35,439 bases of DNA from a virus. The notes below the pieces were generated by a model. That model was given only the letters and a program-made list of their open reading frames with translations. It searched no databases and was not told where the DNA came from. The stretch spans positions 1 to 35,439 of the IMG/VR virus record IMGVR_UViG_3300031566_014029, one strand, 5' to 3'. Below are positions 1 through 6,689 of this stretch, one piece after another; within the stretch, counting starts at the first letter, position 1, and every line of letters begins with the position of its first letter. Both the position numbers and the translations under genes were made by a program.

Positions 1-120
1 GTGTCTCTCGGCTGTTTTGATACAGAGGACGAAGCCCTCGAAATACTTGAAAACGAAGTTGGCTTTATGGAATTAGCCGAAGCGGCCAGGGAAGGGCTGA
101 GCTATGCCGGGCAAGGTTAA
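1..120 (+). CDS. 3' end of an unidentified phage protein (truncated by window edge)
   Basis: The frame starting at base 1 is open to a TAA at 118-120 and gives the last 39 residues of a protein. The start lies upstream of the window. The visible part is acidic (repeated Glu/Asp, ending LSYAGQG) and has no recognisable motif. Its last codons overlap the ATG of the replication-initiator-like gene at 104 by 17 bases, which suggests translational coupling and a shared early operon. The function cannot be assigned from this fragment. Confidence 0.6.
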   Translation: MSLGCFDTEDEALEILENEVGFMELAEAAREGLSYAGQG

Positions 121-889
121 GAAATCCTATTACGCAATAATACCTGCAGACGTCCGGTACGATGATTCACTGCAGGCCAACGCAAAATTACTCTACGGCG
201 AAATCACAGCCCTGTGTAACCAAGAAGGTTTTTGTTGGGCATCAAATAGCTATTTCGCTTCCCTCTACAACAAAGACACCCGCACTGTTAAGCGGTGGAT
301 TTCCCAACTCATCGAGAAGGGGCACATACGCTCTGAAATAGACAAACCGGCCGGCAATAAACGCCGGCTCTACCTGGTGACAAAAATGCCCCTACCTGGG
401 GGCAAAAATGCCCTTGGCTCGGGACAAAAATTTCCCGAGCCTCGCGACAAAAATGCCCCCCATAATAGTAAAGATAATACTACACCGAATATTACAGATA
501 ATAGGGGGAAAGTTTCTCCACAAAGGGATTTATCTTCAAAACAGGACCCTCGCCACTATGCCATTACGCTTTTGATGCGATATGATGTTGACCAGGAAGT
601 GGCCAGGAAGATGGTCTACGACCAGCACACGCCCCTGGAAAGCATTGAGGAAGTCATCAAGAACGGCCTGGCCAAAGAGCAATCCAGCGGCGGCAAGTTT
701 GTACTTGAGGCGGGTTATATTGTAAAGGCTCTGAACGGGGCCCGCAAAGAAGGCAAAACAGTCGGCCCGACGAAGGCCAGCAAAAATCTCAGCGCACAAC
801 TGAAAGCCCGGAAAAGAAAAAAGCCGCCGATGTCCCCAAAGGAATTCCAAGCGAAAAAACGCCGCGACGTAGCGGCCCTACGTAGTTGA
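104..889 (+). CDS. Phage replication initiator / lambda O-like winged-helix protein
   Basis: 261 residues. Residues about 24-95 form a winged helix-turn-helix of the kind seen at the N-terminus of phage replisome organisers and O-type initiators; the recognition-helix region reads NKDTRTVKRWISQLIEKGHI. A low-complexity linker (about 93-140) follows, then a small helical domain and a very basic C-terminus rich in Lys/Arg. In lambda O the N-terminal domain binds iterons located inside the O gene itself, and the C-terminal domain recruits the helicase loader. Here too the linker-coding DNA holds four spaced repeats (see 379-460), which supports the assignment. The start is the ATG at 104, overlapping the upstream gene. 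No helicase or helicase loader is visible downstream, so it may lie upstream of the window. It could alternatively be a transcriptional regulator, but the internal iterons favour replication. Confidence 0.75.
   Translation: MPGKVKKSYYAIIPADVRYDDSLQANAKLLYGEITALCNQEGFCWASNSYFASLYNKDTRTVKRWISQLIEKGHIRSEIDKPAGNKRRLYLVTKMPLPGGKNALGSGQKFPEPRDKNAPHNSKDNTTPNITDNRGKVSPQRDLSSKQDPRHYAITLLMRYDVDQEVARKMVYDQHTPLESIEEVIKNGLAKEQSSGGKFVLEAGYIVKALNGARKEGKTVGPTKASKNLSAQLKARKRKKPPMSPKEFQAKKRRDVAALRS
379..460 (+). repeat. Four iterons inside the initiator gene: putative replication origin
   Basis: Four copies of GRCAAAAATGCCCC-like sequence begin at 379, 401, 423 and 446, so they are spaced 22, 22 and 23 bases apart (about two helical turns). 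Copies 1, 2 and 4 share CAAAAATGCCC; copy 3 is CAAAAATTTCCC. Several copies are imperfect palindromes, for example GGGCA-AAAA-TGCCC at copy 2 and CTCGGGA...TCCCGAG (418-439) around copy 3. They fall in the part of the gene coding for the inter-domain linker. This is the same architecture as lambda ori, which has four iterons within gene O followed by an AT-rich segment. Origin function is inferred. Confidence 0.75.
461..506 (+). other. AT-rich segment next to the iterons, candidate unwinding element
   Basis: Immediately downstream of the fourth iteron the sequence is strongly A/T-rich (CATAATAGTAAAGATAATAC and onward to about 506), in contrast to the GC-rich flanks. In lambda-type origins the duplex first melts in an AT-rich stretch beside the iterons. 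Position and composition fit, but the role is inferred. Confidence 0.55.
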
Positions 890-914
890 TTGTTTTTTAA
901 GAAAGGAGCAAAAA

Positions 915-1520
915 ATGAAACAGACGAAATGGATTGTAATGTGTGTGATGTTGTTGTTGCTGAGCGGTTGCTTCGAGTCGCTTGCGCTGGTAGGCGCTGG
1001 AGCCGCCGGCGGAATTACCGTGGACCATCTTCTCAGGCAGGCCCAGGAGGACGTCCAGGAGGACATCCAGATATTGGAACAGCAGAACGCCGAGTACGAA
1101 CAGCAGCTTGAGCAGACTGCGGACGAAGCCGAGAAGGAAATAATTCGAGAGAAAATCAAGGCAAACCAGGACCTTTTAGAGAAGCTCATAATTACGGAAC
1201 TCACCCTACAGGGTGGCAGAGAAGGCTTGAAGGTCGATTGGGAAAGCCCGGAAGCCGTGACCTTATTCGCTACAACGGTCCTGGGCCTTTTAATGGCTTA
1301 CCTGCAGTGGAAAAAGAAACAAAAAGCCCTGGTCGAAAAAGCAGAGAGTGACACGGCCCTGGAGGAAGTGGTTGTAGGTGGAGAGTCATTCAAAGAGGCA
1401 CTCAAAGGCTCTCCCGCGAAAGAAGCAGTTGTCGTGTCTGCGATGTTCAAAGAGTCACACGGGGATAAGCAATCCGCCCTGACCAAAGAAAAGGTGGCCG
1501 TAATAAAGGCCCGCCATTGA
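915..1520 (+). CDS. Predicted lipoprotein with coiled coil and C-terminal membrane helix
   Basis: 201 residues, preceded by a good ribosome site (GAAAGGAG at 902-909). The N-terminus is a classic lipoprotein signal: MKQTK, a hydrophobic core, then the lipobox LLSGC with the acylated Cys at about residue 19. Residues about 43-95 are Gln/Glu-rich and predicted to form a coiled coil. A second hydrophobic segment (TLFATTVLGLLMAYLQW) lies at about residues 116-132, followed by a basic and polar tail. A lipid-anchored or membrane-spanning envelope protein is expected, for example a superinfection-exclusion or lysis accessory factor. No family was recognised and the specific role is open. Confidence 0.7.
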   Translation: MKQTKWIVMCVMLLLLSGCFESLALVGAGAAGGITVDHLLRQAQEDVQEDIQILEQQNAEYEQQLEQTADEAEKEIIREKIKANQDLLEKLIITELTLQGGREGLKVDWESPEAVTLFATTVLGLLMAYLQWKKKQKALVEKAESDTALEEVVVGGESFKEALKGSPAKEAVVVSAMFKESHGDKQSALTKEKVAVIKARH

Positions 1521-1533
1521 CAGGAGCAGAAAA

Positions 1534-2289
1534 GTGGGGATTATTTACGAACCAAGCGGCAGGGCCCAGGAATATGCTTGGCTTGCCTTGAATCATTATA
1601 CGGGCTGTTATCACGGCTGTCAATATTGCTATGGCCCTGCCGTTACCCACAACAAGGACTTCTTTATTCAACAAACAGTGCGCAGAGACGTGCTCGGGCT
1701 CTTACGCCGCGAGGCCCCACTACATAAGGGGACGGACAAGAGGGTGCTGCTTTGTTTTACCACCGACCCGTACCAACCCCTGGACGCTCGGACTCGGACA
1801 ACGCGGGAAGTGATAAAAATCCTGCGAGAATTCGATATACCTTTTCAGATTCTAACTAAGGGGGGGACATGGGCGGTGCGTGACTTCAATTTATACGGGC
1901 CGCATGACGCTTTCGGGACCACGTTGACTTTTACGGACCCGGCCGCGTCCCGCCAGCTGGAGCCCTGGGCCGCCTTGCCCCATGACCGATTCGAGGCCAT
2001 TATAGCCGCGAAGAAAAAGAGCATAGAGACATGGGTCAGCCTTGAGCCGGTGATTGACGCAAGAACGTCCCTGGACATTATCCGGCAAACGCACGACTTT
2101 GTGGACCTTTTCAGGATTGGCAAACTGAATCACCATCCAAGCGAAATCGACTGGCGGAAATTCGGGGAAAAGGCAATCGAGCTCTGCCGACGTTTTGGTA
2201 AAGATTACTTCATCAAAGAGGACCTGGCTCAGCATTTGAGCGGCGTCCCCTTTATCAACACAGACAAGCGGAAGGCCAAAAGAGAATAG
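1534..2289 (+). CDS. Radical SAM protein, SplB/COG1533-like
   Basis: 251 residues starting at a GTG (1534) with CAGGAG just upstream. The N-terminus carries the cluster-binding motif C25-x3-C29-x2-C32 (GCYHGCQYCY), the form of the radical SAM signature used by the spore-photoproduct-lyase-like group often annotated 'DNA repair photolyase'. Further family features are the CFTTDPYQPLD segment, the ILTKGG strand and the SLEPV segment. Members bind a 4Fe-4S cluster and SAM and do radical chemistry; the substrate of this subgroup is generally unknown. Phages carry such genes as accessory cargo, possibly for nucleic-acid modification. It lies between the lipoprotein gene and a PnuC-like gene in the same rightward operon. 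Family assignment is firm; substrate unknown. Confidence 0.85.
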   Translation: MGIIYEPSGRAQEYAWLALNHYTGCYHGCQYCYGPAVTHNKDFFIQQTVRRDVLGLLRREAPLHKGTDKRVLLCFTTDPYQPLDARTRTTREVIKILREFDIPFQILTKGGTWAVRDFNLYGPHDAFGTTLTFTDPAASRQLEPWAALPHDRFEAIIAAKKKSIETWVSLEPVIDARTSLDIIRQTHDFVDLFRIGKLNHHPSEIDWRKFGEKAIELCRRFGKDYFIKEDLAQHLSGVPFINTDKRKAKRE

Positions 2290-2298
2290 AGGGACTCA

Positions 2299-2532
2299 AT
2301 GAATTGGTTCGTTTGCATCATCGCCTTTACAGGTGCAGTCTTAAATGTTCAGAAGAAATGGCAGGGCTTTTGGTGCTGGCTCATCAGCAACGCCTGGTGG
2401 TGTTGGCACAACATCAAAATCGAGGAATATGAGCAGGCAATTACCTTTGCTATTTTCTGGCTGCTGTCTGCTTATGGATTAGCACAATGGCGATGGCCCA
2501 AAAAAGCCTGGGGAGATCACACCGGGACGTGA
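2299..2532 (+). CDS. Small PnuC-like membrane protein
   Basis: 77 residues with a GAGGGA ribosome site. Two or three hydrophobic segments are visible: residues 1-15, about 23-37 with many Trp, and about 47-62. The pattern TGAVLNVQKKWQGFWCWLISN, then W near the middle, and YGLAQWRW at the end is like small phage relatives of the nicotinamide-riboside transporter PnuC, but only about a third of its length. It probably sits in the inner membrane. Transport function cannot be claimed for such a short form. Its 3' end overlaps the recombinase frame by up to 46 bases. Confidence 0.65.
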   Translation: MNWFVCIIAFTGAVLNVQKKWQGFWCWLISNAWWCWHNIKIEEYEQAITFAIFWLLSAYGLAQWRWPKKAWGDHTGT

Positions 2533-3161
2533 AAAAGAAAAAGAAAAAAAAGAGGCATAGTGGGGGACTGGCTCCCGACCGTTATCTTACCAAGGACCAA
2601 CTGGCTCGGCTAAAGGGATTTCTGTCTACCCAACTGGTCCGGGCCACTTCTTTGTTTGCGGAACGCCGGGCGGCTACCAACCTTATGATTGTGGACCTGT
2701 TAGCCAACAGCGGCCTGCGGTCGGCGGACCTTATAAACTTGCAAATGAGAGACCTGCCGCACTGTCACGGCAAAATGGTAATTGACGTAAGAGAGGGCAA
2801 GCGGCTTGTGCAGCGGTCGGTGGAAGTCTCCACGGCGTTTGCTCTGCGTCTCGCGGGCTTTATAAAGAAATACCGCAAATCAGCGAAACCGAACAGTTTC
2901 CTTTTTCTCAATGAGGAAAACAAACCCCTGGGCTATAGAAGTCTCTACAGCAAAATAGTCCTTATGGGCAAGGCAGCTGGAGTGGGGCATGTCACGCCCC
3001 ACAAGCTCCGGCATACCTACGGAACTTTATTCTACAGCAGGAACAAAGACTTGTTGATGCTCATGGACCAATTGGGACATTCCAAACCCGAAACGACCGC
3101 GATATACGCCCGGACCGCAAACGAAGAACGCCGCCGATTGGTGGAAGATTTCGATGTCTAA
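2487..3161 (+). CDS. Tyrosine recombinase (phage integrase), catalytic-domain-only form
   Basis: Up to 224 residues. All catalytic residues of tyrosine recombinases are visible: Arg78 (SGLRSADL), Lys105 (REGKRL), His172 and Arg175 (HKLRHTYGT), His198 (LGHSKPETT) and the nucleophile Tyr207 (TAIYAR). The protein is short, with a Lys-rich N-terminus in place of a full core-binding (SAM-like) and arm-binding domain. The ATG at 2487 overlaps the upstream gene by 46 bases; a GTG at 2529 would remove the overlap and is a possible alternative. It could integrate the phage, resolve dimers, or work with another DNA-binding factor. A 400-base non-coding repeat region follows one gene downstream and may hold the attachment site. 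Confidence 0.88.
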   Translation: MAMAQKSLGRSHRDVKKKKKKKRHSGGLAPDRYLTKDQLARLKGFLSTQLVRATSLFAERRAATNLMIVDLLANSGLRSADLINLQMRDLPHCHGKMVIDVREGKRLVQRSVEVSTAFALRLAGFIKKYRKSAKPNSFLFLNEENKPLGYRSLYSKIVLMGKAAGVGHVTPHKLRHTYGTLFYSRNKDLLMLMDQLGHSKPETTAIYARTANEERRRLVEDFDV

Positions 3162-3175
3162 GGGAGACCCTTGAA

Positions 3176-3439
3176 ATGATAGACGATAGTTATCTCAAAT
3201 CGGTACTTATAGTGGAGAAAATCGCAGAGTGTCACCAGTCCGCCCTGGACCTATTCGGGAGGGAATTTGAGTCGAAGATAAAACCATTCCGCAACGCCTT
3301 ACAGACTTTAATTGCCCGGCAAGGGTATGACACGACTACGGCGGGGCTCGTACTAATGAAGGATTTGAGGGACAAAAACATTCTGGATTCAATGGGGATA
3401 CTGATGATTGCGGCGGCGATTTATGTCATGCACAAATAA
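3176..3439 (+). CDS. Small unknown phage protein
   Basis: 87 residues, ribosome site GGGAGA, starting 14 bases after the recombinase stop. Mostly helical by composition. The C-terminus is hydrophobic (ILMIAAAIYVM), which may be a buried helix or membrane anchor. No family was recognised. The tight spacing suggests co-transcription with the recombinase, so an accessory role in recombination is possible but unsupported by any motif. Confidence 0.55.
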   Translation: MIDDSYLKSVLIVEKIAECHQSALDLFGREFESKIKPFRNALQTLIARQGYDTTTAGLVLMKDLRDKNILDSMGILMIAAAIYVMHK

Positions 3440-3838
3440 GCACGGACAGCAAGCAGTTTGTAGGCTTAAACAGCTGTCATTGTATGAGAATCTAAGTAAA
3501 CGTACAACACGGACATAAAGGATTATGGAGCAAGCGGTTACAACAAGGGCAAAAAGGGGCGTTTTCCTGTCCGGACACGTTTTGTCCGACCCATGTCCGG
3601 TGCACCCCGTTTGCGGCCCGGAAATGCAATCCGGACACGGCCGTGTCCGGGCGGACATGAGCCCCCCCCCTGTTATTGGGCTGGAAACAAGGTTCCCCGA
3701 AAGGGACGTGTCCGGTTCAAACGGCCCGGGTCCTTCCCAATCTTTAACACAACCTGCGGTCGGAAGTGGCGCGCAACGAGTCTTTTTTTTGGCCCAAAAA
3801 CCGTGTCCGTCCGGGGGGGGAAGGGGGGTTTGTCTATA
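3440..3838. promoter_or_regulatory. Non-coding region with clustered CCGGACACG/CGTGTCCGG sites
   Basis: About 400 bases without a convincing gene. The 9-mer CCGGACACG or its complement CGTGTCCGG occurs at 3571-3579, 3631-3639, 3642-3650 and 3707-3715, with an 8/9 match at 3802-3810. Shorter TGTCCG/CGGACA cores occur at 3583-3588, 3594-3599 and 3652-3657. The site at 3568-3577 is the palindrome TGTCCGGACA, and 3631-3650 is a perfect 20-base palindrome, CCGGACACGGCCGTGTCCGG. Poly-C (3661-3670) and poly-G (3813-3820) runs are also present. Such a cluster could be operators, recombinase arm sites, a partition (parS-like) site or a second origin. Proximity to the recombinase and to ParB-type proteins makes these plausible, but none is shown. 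Confidence 0.65.
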
Positions 3839-4015
3839 ATGAAAATACCGTTTTTGCCACTTCACATAGTGACGTCTGGAACGCTCGACGCAAAGCTAAA
3901 GACGGCCCGGACGGAAGGCATTGAAGAGACCAGGCGTTTTCGGAACAAACAGATTGCAAAGCTCCTGCACAACAACGCGACGCAGCCTGTCCAGCTGTTG
4001 GCCAGGCGAAAGTGA
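3839..4015 (+). CDS. Small basic unknown protein
   Basis: 58 residues from the ATG at 3839, which follows a purine-rich site (AAGGGGGG at 3821-3828). The same frame runs open further upstream to 3593, but that extension lies in the repeat region, has no good ribosome site and is low in plausible protein character. The product is rich in Lys, Arg and Thr (KTARTEGIEETRRFRNKQ). No known family. It sits between the repeat cluster and a cysteine-containing protein. Confidence 0.5.
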   Translation: MKIPFLPLHIVTSGTLDAKLKTARTEGIEETRRFRNKQIAKLLHNNATQPVQLLARRK

Positions 4016-4027
4016 GAAGGTGACATA

Positions 4028-4582
4028 ATGAATGAGCAAAAGCCATTATTCGACACAAAAGATACGCAGCAAAGCATTGAGTGTAAAAGGTGCGGTTTGC
4101 CTTGCAGGTTGTCGGGCCAGCCGGGCGAAAAGGCAAAAATGTTACGCTTTGCCCAGGGCCCCGGCTTATGCGTCAATTGTGCTGTCCACGATTGGCTTAG
4201 AAACACTTATCCAGTCAACTTGATATTTACGACATTAAGCCCCGATGCGCTTCGATTAGAACATATTCAGCAACAGTTCGCAGGTATTATGCGAGCTGGT
4301 TTCGCGGATGCCTCTCCTGATGAGATTGACTGGGAGGCGATAATCACCAACTGGGATTTGCCTTTTAAGAATAAGGTAAAAGGTACGCCGATGAATCCGG
4401 CTTCGCAGGAAGTGTTGGATATGGAGCCGGAAATGCAGGCAAGAGACGAAGAGTTCTTTAGAGAAGAAATGATTGCACATGATGAGGGATTTGAGAGTTT
4501 GCATCATAAACGGCAAGCCGAGCGGAAAAGAATAATTGATGAGGAGTTTTTGCCGTTATTACGAAAAATGGGTGAGGAATGA
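4028..4582 (+). CDS. Unknown protein with N-terminal zinc-ribbon-like cysteines
   Basis: 184 residues, ribosome site GAAGGTGA upstream. Residues 19-51 contain C19-x2-C22-x3-C26 and C48-x2-C51, a treble-clef or zinc-ribbon-like arrangement that would bind one zinc ion. The remainder is acidic and helical, with a Glu/Arg-rich C-terminus. The last codon overlaps the next ATG (ATGA at 4579-4582). A nucleic-acid or protein-interaction role is typical for such ribbons; the exact role is unknown. Confidence 0.6.
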   Translation: MNEQKPLFDTKDTQQSIECKRCGLPCRLSGQPGEKAKMLRFAQGPGLCVNCAVHDWLRNTYPVNLIFTTLSPDALRLEHIQQQFAGIMRAGFADASPDEIDWEAIITNWDLPFKNKVKGTPMNPASQEVLDMEPEMQARDEEFFREEMIAHDEGFESLHHKRQAERKRIIDEEFLPLLRKMGEE

Positions 4583-4782
4583 AACTTAGCGAAGATATTA
4601 TTTCAGAGCGCAATCAGATAATGAGCGGTTTCTGTGTCCCACTCCAGAACACCCCATTATTTGCAACCGACCGAACCGACCACAGGTGCCAACTTGAGAA
4701 GGTTTACAAGGGGATGCTCAGGGAGGCTTGCGTGATTGATGATTGTTGCCGGCGATTTGAAAGAACGCTCAGGTGGAATTGA
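4579..4782 (+). CDS. Small unknown protein
   Basis: 67 residues, starting in a 4-base ATGA overlap with the upstream gene, so it is probably translationally coupled. Composition is soluble and cysteine-containing (FCVPLQ, HRCQ, ACVIDDCC). No family recognised. The stop at 4780-4782 directly precedes the DUF1643 start at 4784. Confidence 0.5.
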   Translation: MKLSEDIISERNQIMSGFCVPLQNTPLFATDRTDHRCQLEKVYKGMLREACVIDDCCRRFERTLRWN

Positions 4783-4783
4783 A

Positions 4784-5275
4784 ATGATAAAAGGTGCTCA
4801 ACTATCAGACTGTCGTAAATACAGATATGCCTTGTGGCGGACCTGGCAGGGGGGTGGAAGGCATGGTGATCCGGCAGAGCACCATGTAATGTTTATCGGC
4901 TTGAATCCATCGACCGCCGACGAAACCCAGGATGACCCCACAATAATACGGTGTATTGGATTTGCTAAAAGATGGGGTTTTGATGGGATATATATGCTGA
5001 ACCTCTTTGCATACAGGGCGACCAGCCCCAAAGATTTGATGAAGGCAGAAGATCCTGTCGGCCCTGAGAACAATAGTTTCCTGAGCATGTATCACGAACC
5101 GGCCGGCCTGAATATAGCATGTTGGGGAGCGCACGGAGTTTTTATGAAAAGAGACCAGGCGGTGATTGAATTATTGGGCAGAGAAAATTTGTCCTGTCTT
5201 GGTATTACAAACGGCGGCCAACCAAAACATCCCTTGTATCTTAAGCTGGACACAAAAATCATACGCTTACCCTGA
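4784..5275 (+). CDS. DUF1643 family protein
   Basis: 163 residues from the ATG at 4784, chosen because AGGTGG (4771-4776) sits eight bases upstream. An upstream ATG at 4736 in frame would overlap the previous gene heavily. The family hallmarks are present: FIGLNPSTADETQDDPTI, then CIGFAKRWGFDGIYMLNLFAYRATSPKDL, and a C-terminal GITNGGQPKHPLYL. DUF1643 proteins are common in phages and mobile elements and have no settled biochemical function. Confidence in family is high; function unknown. Confidence 0.85.
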   Translation: MIKGAQLSDCRKYRYALWRTWQGGGRHGDPAEHHVMFIGLNPSTADETQDDPTIIRCIGFAKRWGFDGIYMLNLFAYRATSPKDLMKAEDPVGPENNSFLSMYHEPAGLNIACWGAHGVFMKRDQAVIELLGRENLSCLGITNGGQPKHPLYLKLDTKIIRLP

Positions 5276-5299
5276 AAAGGCAGAAAGTGAGGTGACAAA

Positions 5300-5734
5300 A
5301 TGAGAGTGGAAGACAGAACTGGGGTTATGAAACCGAAGGATGATAAAACCCCGAACATAATCTGTATCTGTGAAGATGAAGCTGAAAGCCAGATTGTCGA
5401 TTTGCTGGGTAATCCGGAAGATAAAGTGACCGGCGAATTGCACCTGGCCGACGGCTACGGTGAATTCTATGTTAGGTTGGAGCCATATACCAAACCGGAA
5501 GCGGGGAAGTTTACGAATGAAGTCAGGCAATTTATCATTCGCAAGACGGCCATCGAGGGGATCGACAACCTTGAGAAATTTTTATCTGAGTACGGGGCGT
5601 ATATGACACAGGCCCTGGACCATCTCGATACAGCAAATGCTTTGAATGAGCATTTTGTGACTGTAATCCATGAGGTTATTGAGCGAATGGATGAAGAGCC
5701 GGCAAAAGAGATTCTGAGAAAGGCGTTGATATGA
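5300..5734 (+). CDS. Unknown acidic phage protein
   Basis: 144 residues with the ribosome site GAAAGTGAGGTGA upstream. Acidic N-terminal half with ICICEDEAESQIVDLLG, and a helical C-terminal half (EKFLSEYGAYMTQALDHLDTA). No family recognised. The stop overlaps the ASCH gene start (ATGA at 5731-5734), so the two are likely co-translated. Confidence 0.55.
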   Translation: MRVEDRTGVMKPKDDKTPNIICICEDEAESQIVDLLGNPEDKVTGELHLADGYGEFYVRLEPYTKPEAGKFTNEVRQFIIRKTAIEGIDNLEKFLSEYGAYMTQALDHLDTANALNEHFVTVIHEVIERMDEEPAKEILRKALI

Positions 5735-6075
5735 AGGCGATTAGTGTCAGACAGCCGTGGGCGTCCATGATTGCACAGGGCAGTAAAACGATCGAGACGC
5801 GGACCTGGTCGACCAATTACCGGGGGGACCTGCTAATTGTGTCATCGAAAAAACCAATTTTCCCAGGCCTGCCTTCCGGCAAGGGTCTGTGCGTGGTGAG
5901 ACTTTTTGATTGCCGGCCGATGACGGCGGACGATGAGTCAGAGGCCCGGTGTTCATGCTATGAAGGGGCCTGGGCCTGGTGCCTTGACTATCGCCGGCGG
6001 ATTGTACCGTTCGCAGTCAAGGGAGCCTTGAGCTTTTACGAAGTGGCAGACAATCTAATTGAGTTAGACAGTTAG
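5731..6075 (+). CDS. ASCH domain protein
   Basis: 114 residues. The N-terminus MKAISVRQPWASMIAQGSKT followed by IETRTW and YRGDLLIVSSKK is the typical ASCH-domain opening. ASCH proteins adopt a PUA-like beta-barrel and bind RNA or modified bases; some members are nucleases or hydrolyse N4-acetylcytidine. The conserved Lys/Glu pair (K-T-I-E) near residues 19-22 is present. Encoded within the early accessory block beside DUF1643. The exact substrate is unknown. Confidence 0.85.
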   Translation: MKAISVRQPWASMIAQGSKTIETRTWSTNYRGDLLIVSSKKPIFPGLPSGKGLCVVRLFDCRPMTADDESEARCSCYEGAWAWCLDYRRRIVPFAVKGALSFYEVADNLIELDS

Positions 6076-6085
6076 CGAGGAAAAC

Positions 6086-6208
6086 ATGGGTAATTTAAGA
6101 AGGGGCAAAAGGTCGTTGGTCGACAGGGACGGCCGGAAAAAACTAAAAGGGAAATGGGGACAGCTGGCGATTAAAGCCATTGTCACCCGCAAAAGAAAGG
6201 ACTCTTGA
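6086..6208 (+). CDS. Very small basic protein
   Basis: 40 residues starting at the ATG at 6086, with GCGAGG just upstream. Strongly basic (LRRGKRS, GRKKLKGKWGQ, VTRKRKDS), suggesting nucleic-acid contact. The stop TGA (6206-6208) overlaps the next ATG (6208-6210) by one base. The short length limits confidence, but spacing and ribosome site support it as real. Confidence 0.45.
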   Translation: MGNLRRGKRSLVDRDGRKKLKGKWGQLAIKAIVTRKRKDS

Positions 6209-6414
6209 TGGGTAATAGCGACAAGGTAGTGGTTGAGACAACCATAACGAGACGGACGAGAAAGAAAGGGGCGAGCTCCAGCCTGGGGACGGCCGACATC
6301 ACGCTGACCTCTGAGCAGGAAGGGAAAATTGACCTATGGATGGACGAAGCCGAGACGGTGCGCATAACCATGCAGCCGATTCAAAAAAAGCTGTTCGACA
6401 AAGATAAACAATGA
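6208..6414 (+). CDS. Small unknown protein
   Basis: 68 residues from the ATG at 6208 (AAAGGA at 6196-6201 as ribosome site), in a TGATG overlap with the preceding mini-gene. It has a basic N-terminal part and a more acidic C-terminal part. No family recognised. The stop overlaps the following cysteine-cluster gene (6411), continuing the tightly packed operon. Confidence 0.5.
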   Translation: MGNSDKVVVETTITRRTRKKGASSSLGTADITLTSEQEGKIDLWMDEAETVRITMQPIQKKLFDKDKQ

Positions 6415-6689
6415 GTTGTGAGCGTTGCGGTAAATGCTGTAAAGAAGTTGGCGGTTCCGCGTGGACGTCCAGTCCCCACCCTTTAATCAAGGCAATAAAC
6501 GCAGAGTTGCCTTTAGAGTTCTACACGGACTTCGGTGCTTGCGACATGCTTGTTGTTGCGGAAAGCGGCCGGGCCACTTGCCTGCTGCAGCAGTGGCTCA
6601 GTCACAAGGCAAAGCCGCAAGTCTGTAGGGAATACCCGGACGGCGAGAAATGTTTTTTGCAAAAAGAAAAGGAGTTAAGTCATGGCTAA
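6411..6689 (+). CDS. YkgJ-like cysteine-cluster protein
   Basis: 92 residues starting with MSCERCGKCC, the C-x2-C-x2-CC signature (Cys3, 6, 9, 10) of the YkgJ/UPF0153 putative zinc- or iron-binding family. Further cysteines lie at 44, 57, 72 (QVCREYP) and 81. The usual second-half motif C...YP...C is recognisable. The biochemical role of the family is not established. It overlaps the downstream ParB-PAPS reductase gene by 8 bases, so the two may function together. Confidence 0.75.
   Translation: MSCERCGKCCKEVGGSAWTSSPHPLIKAINAELPLEFYTDFGACDMLVVAESGRATCLLQQWLSHKAKPQVCREYPDGEKCFLQKEKELSHG

Noticed and set aside
2381-2387. CTGATGA on the minus strand, a possible extra hammerhead core
   Set aside because: No GAAA with pairing arms at the required place; it lies inside the PnuC-like coding region.
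3401-3407. CTGATGA on the plus strand
   Set aside because: No neighbouring GAAA/UH elements and no stems; coding sequence of the 87-residue gene.
3525-3839. 104-residue open frame in the repeat region
   Set aside because: Its codons are made up of the CCGGACACG repeats and homopolymer runs, and no protein-like pattern is visible; the region is better read as non-coding.
3389-3865. 158-residue minus-strand open frame
   Set aside because: Overlaps the end of a plausible plus-strand gene and the repeat cluster; no ribosome site or family features.
4317-4323. CTGATGA on the plus strand
   Set aside because: No GAAA or stem partners nearby; explained by Pro-Asp-Glu codons.
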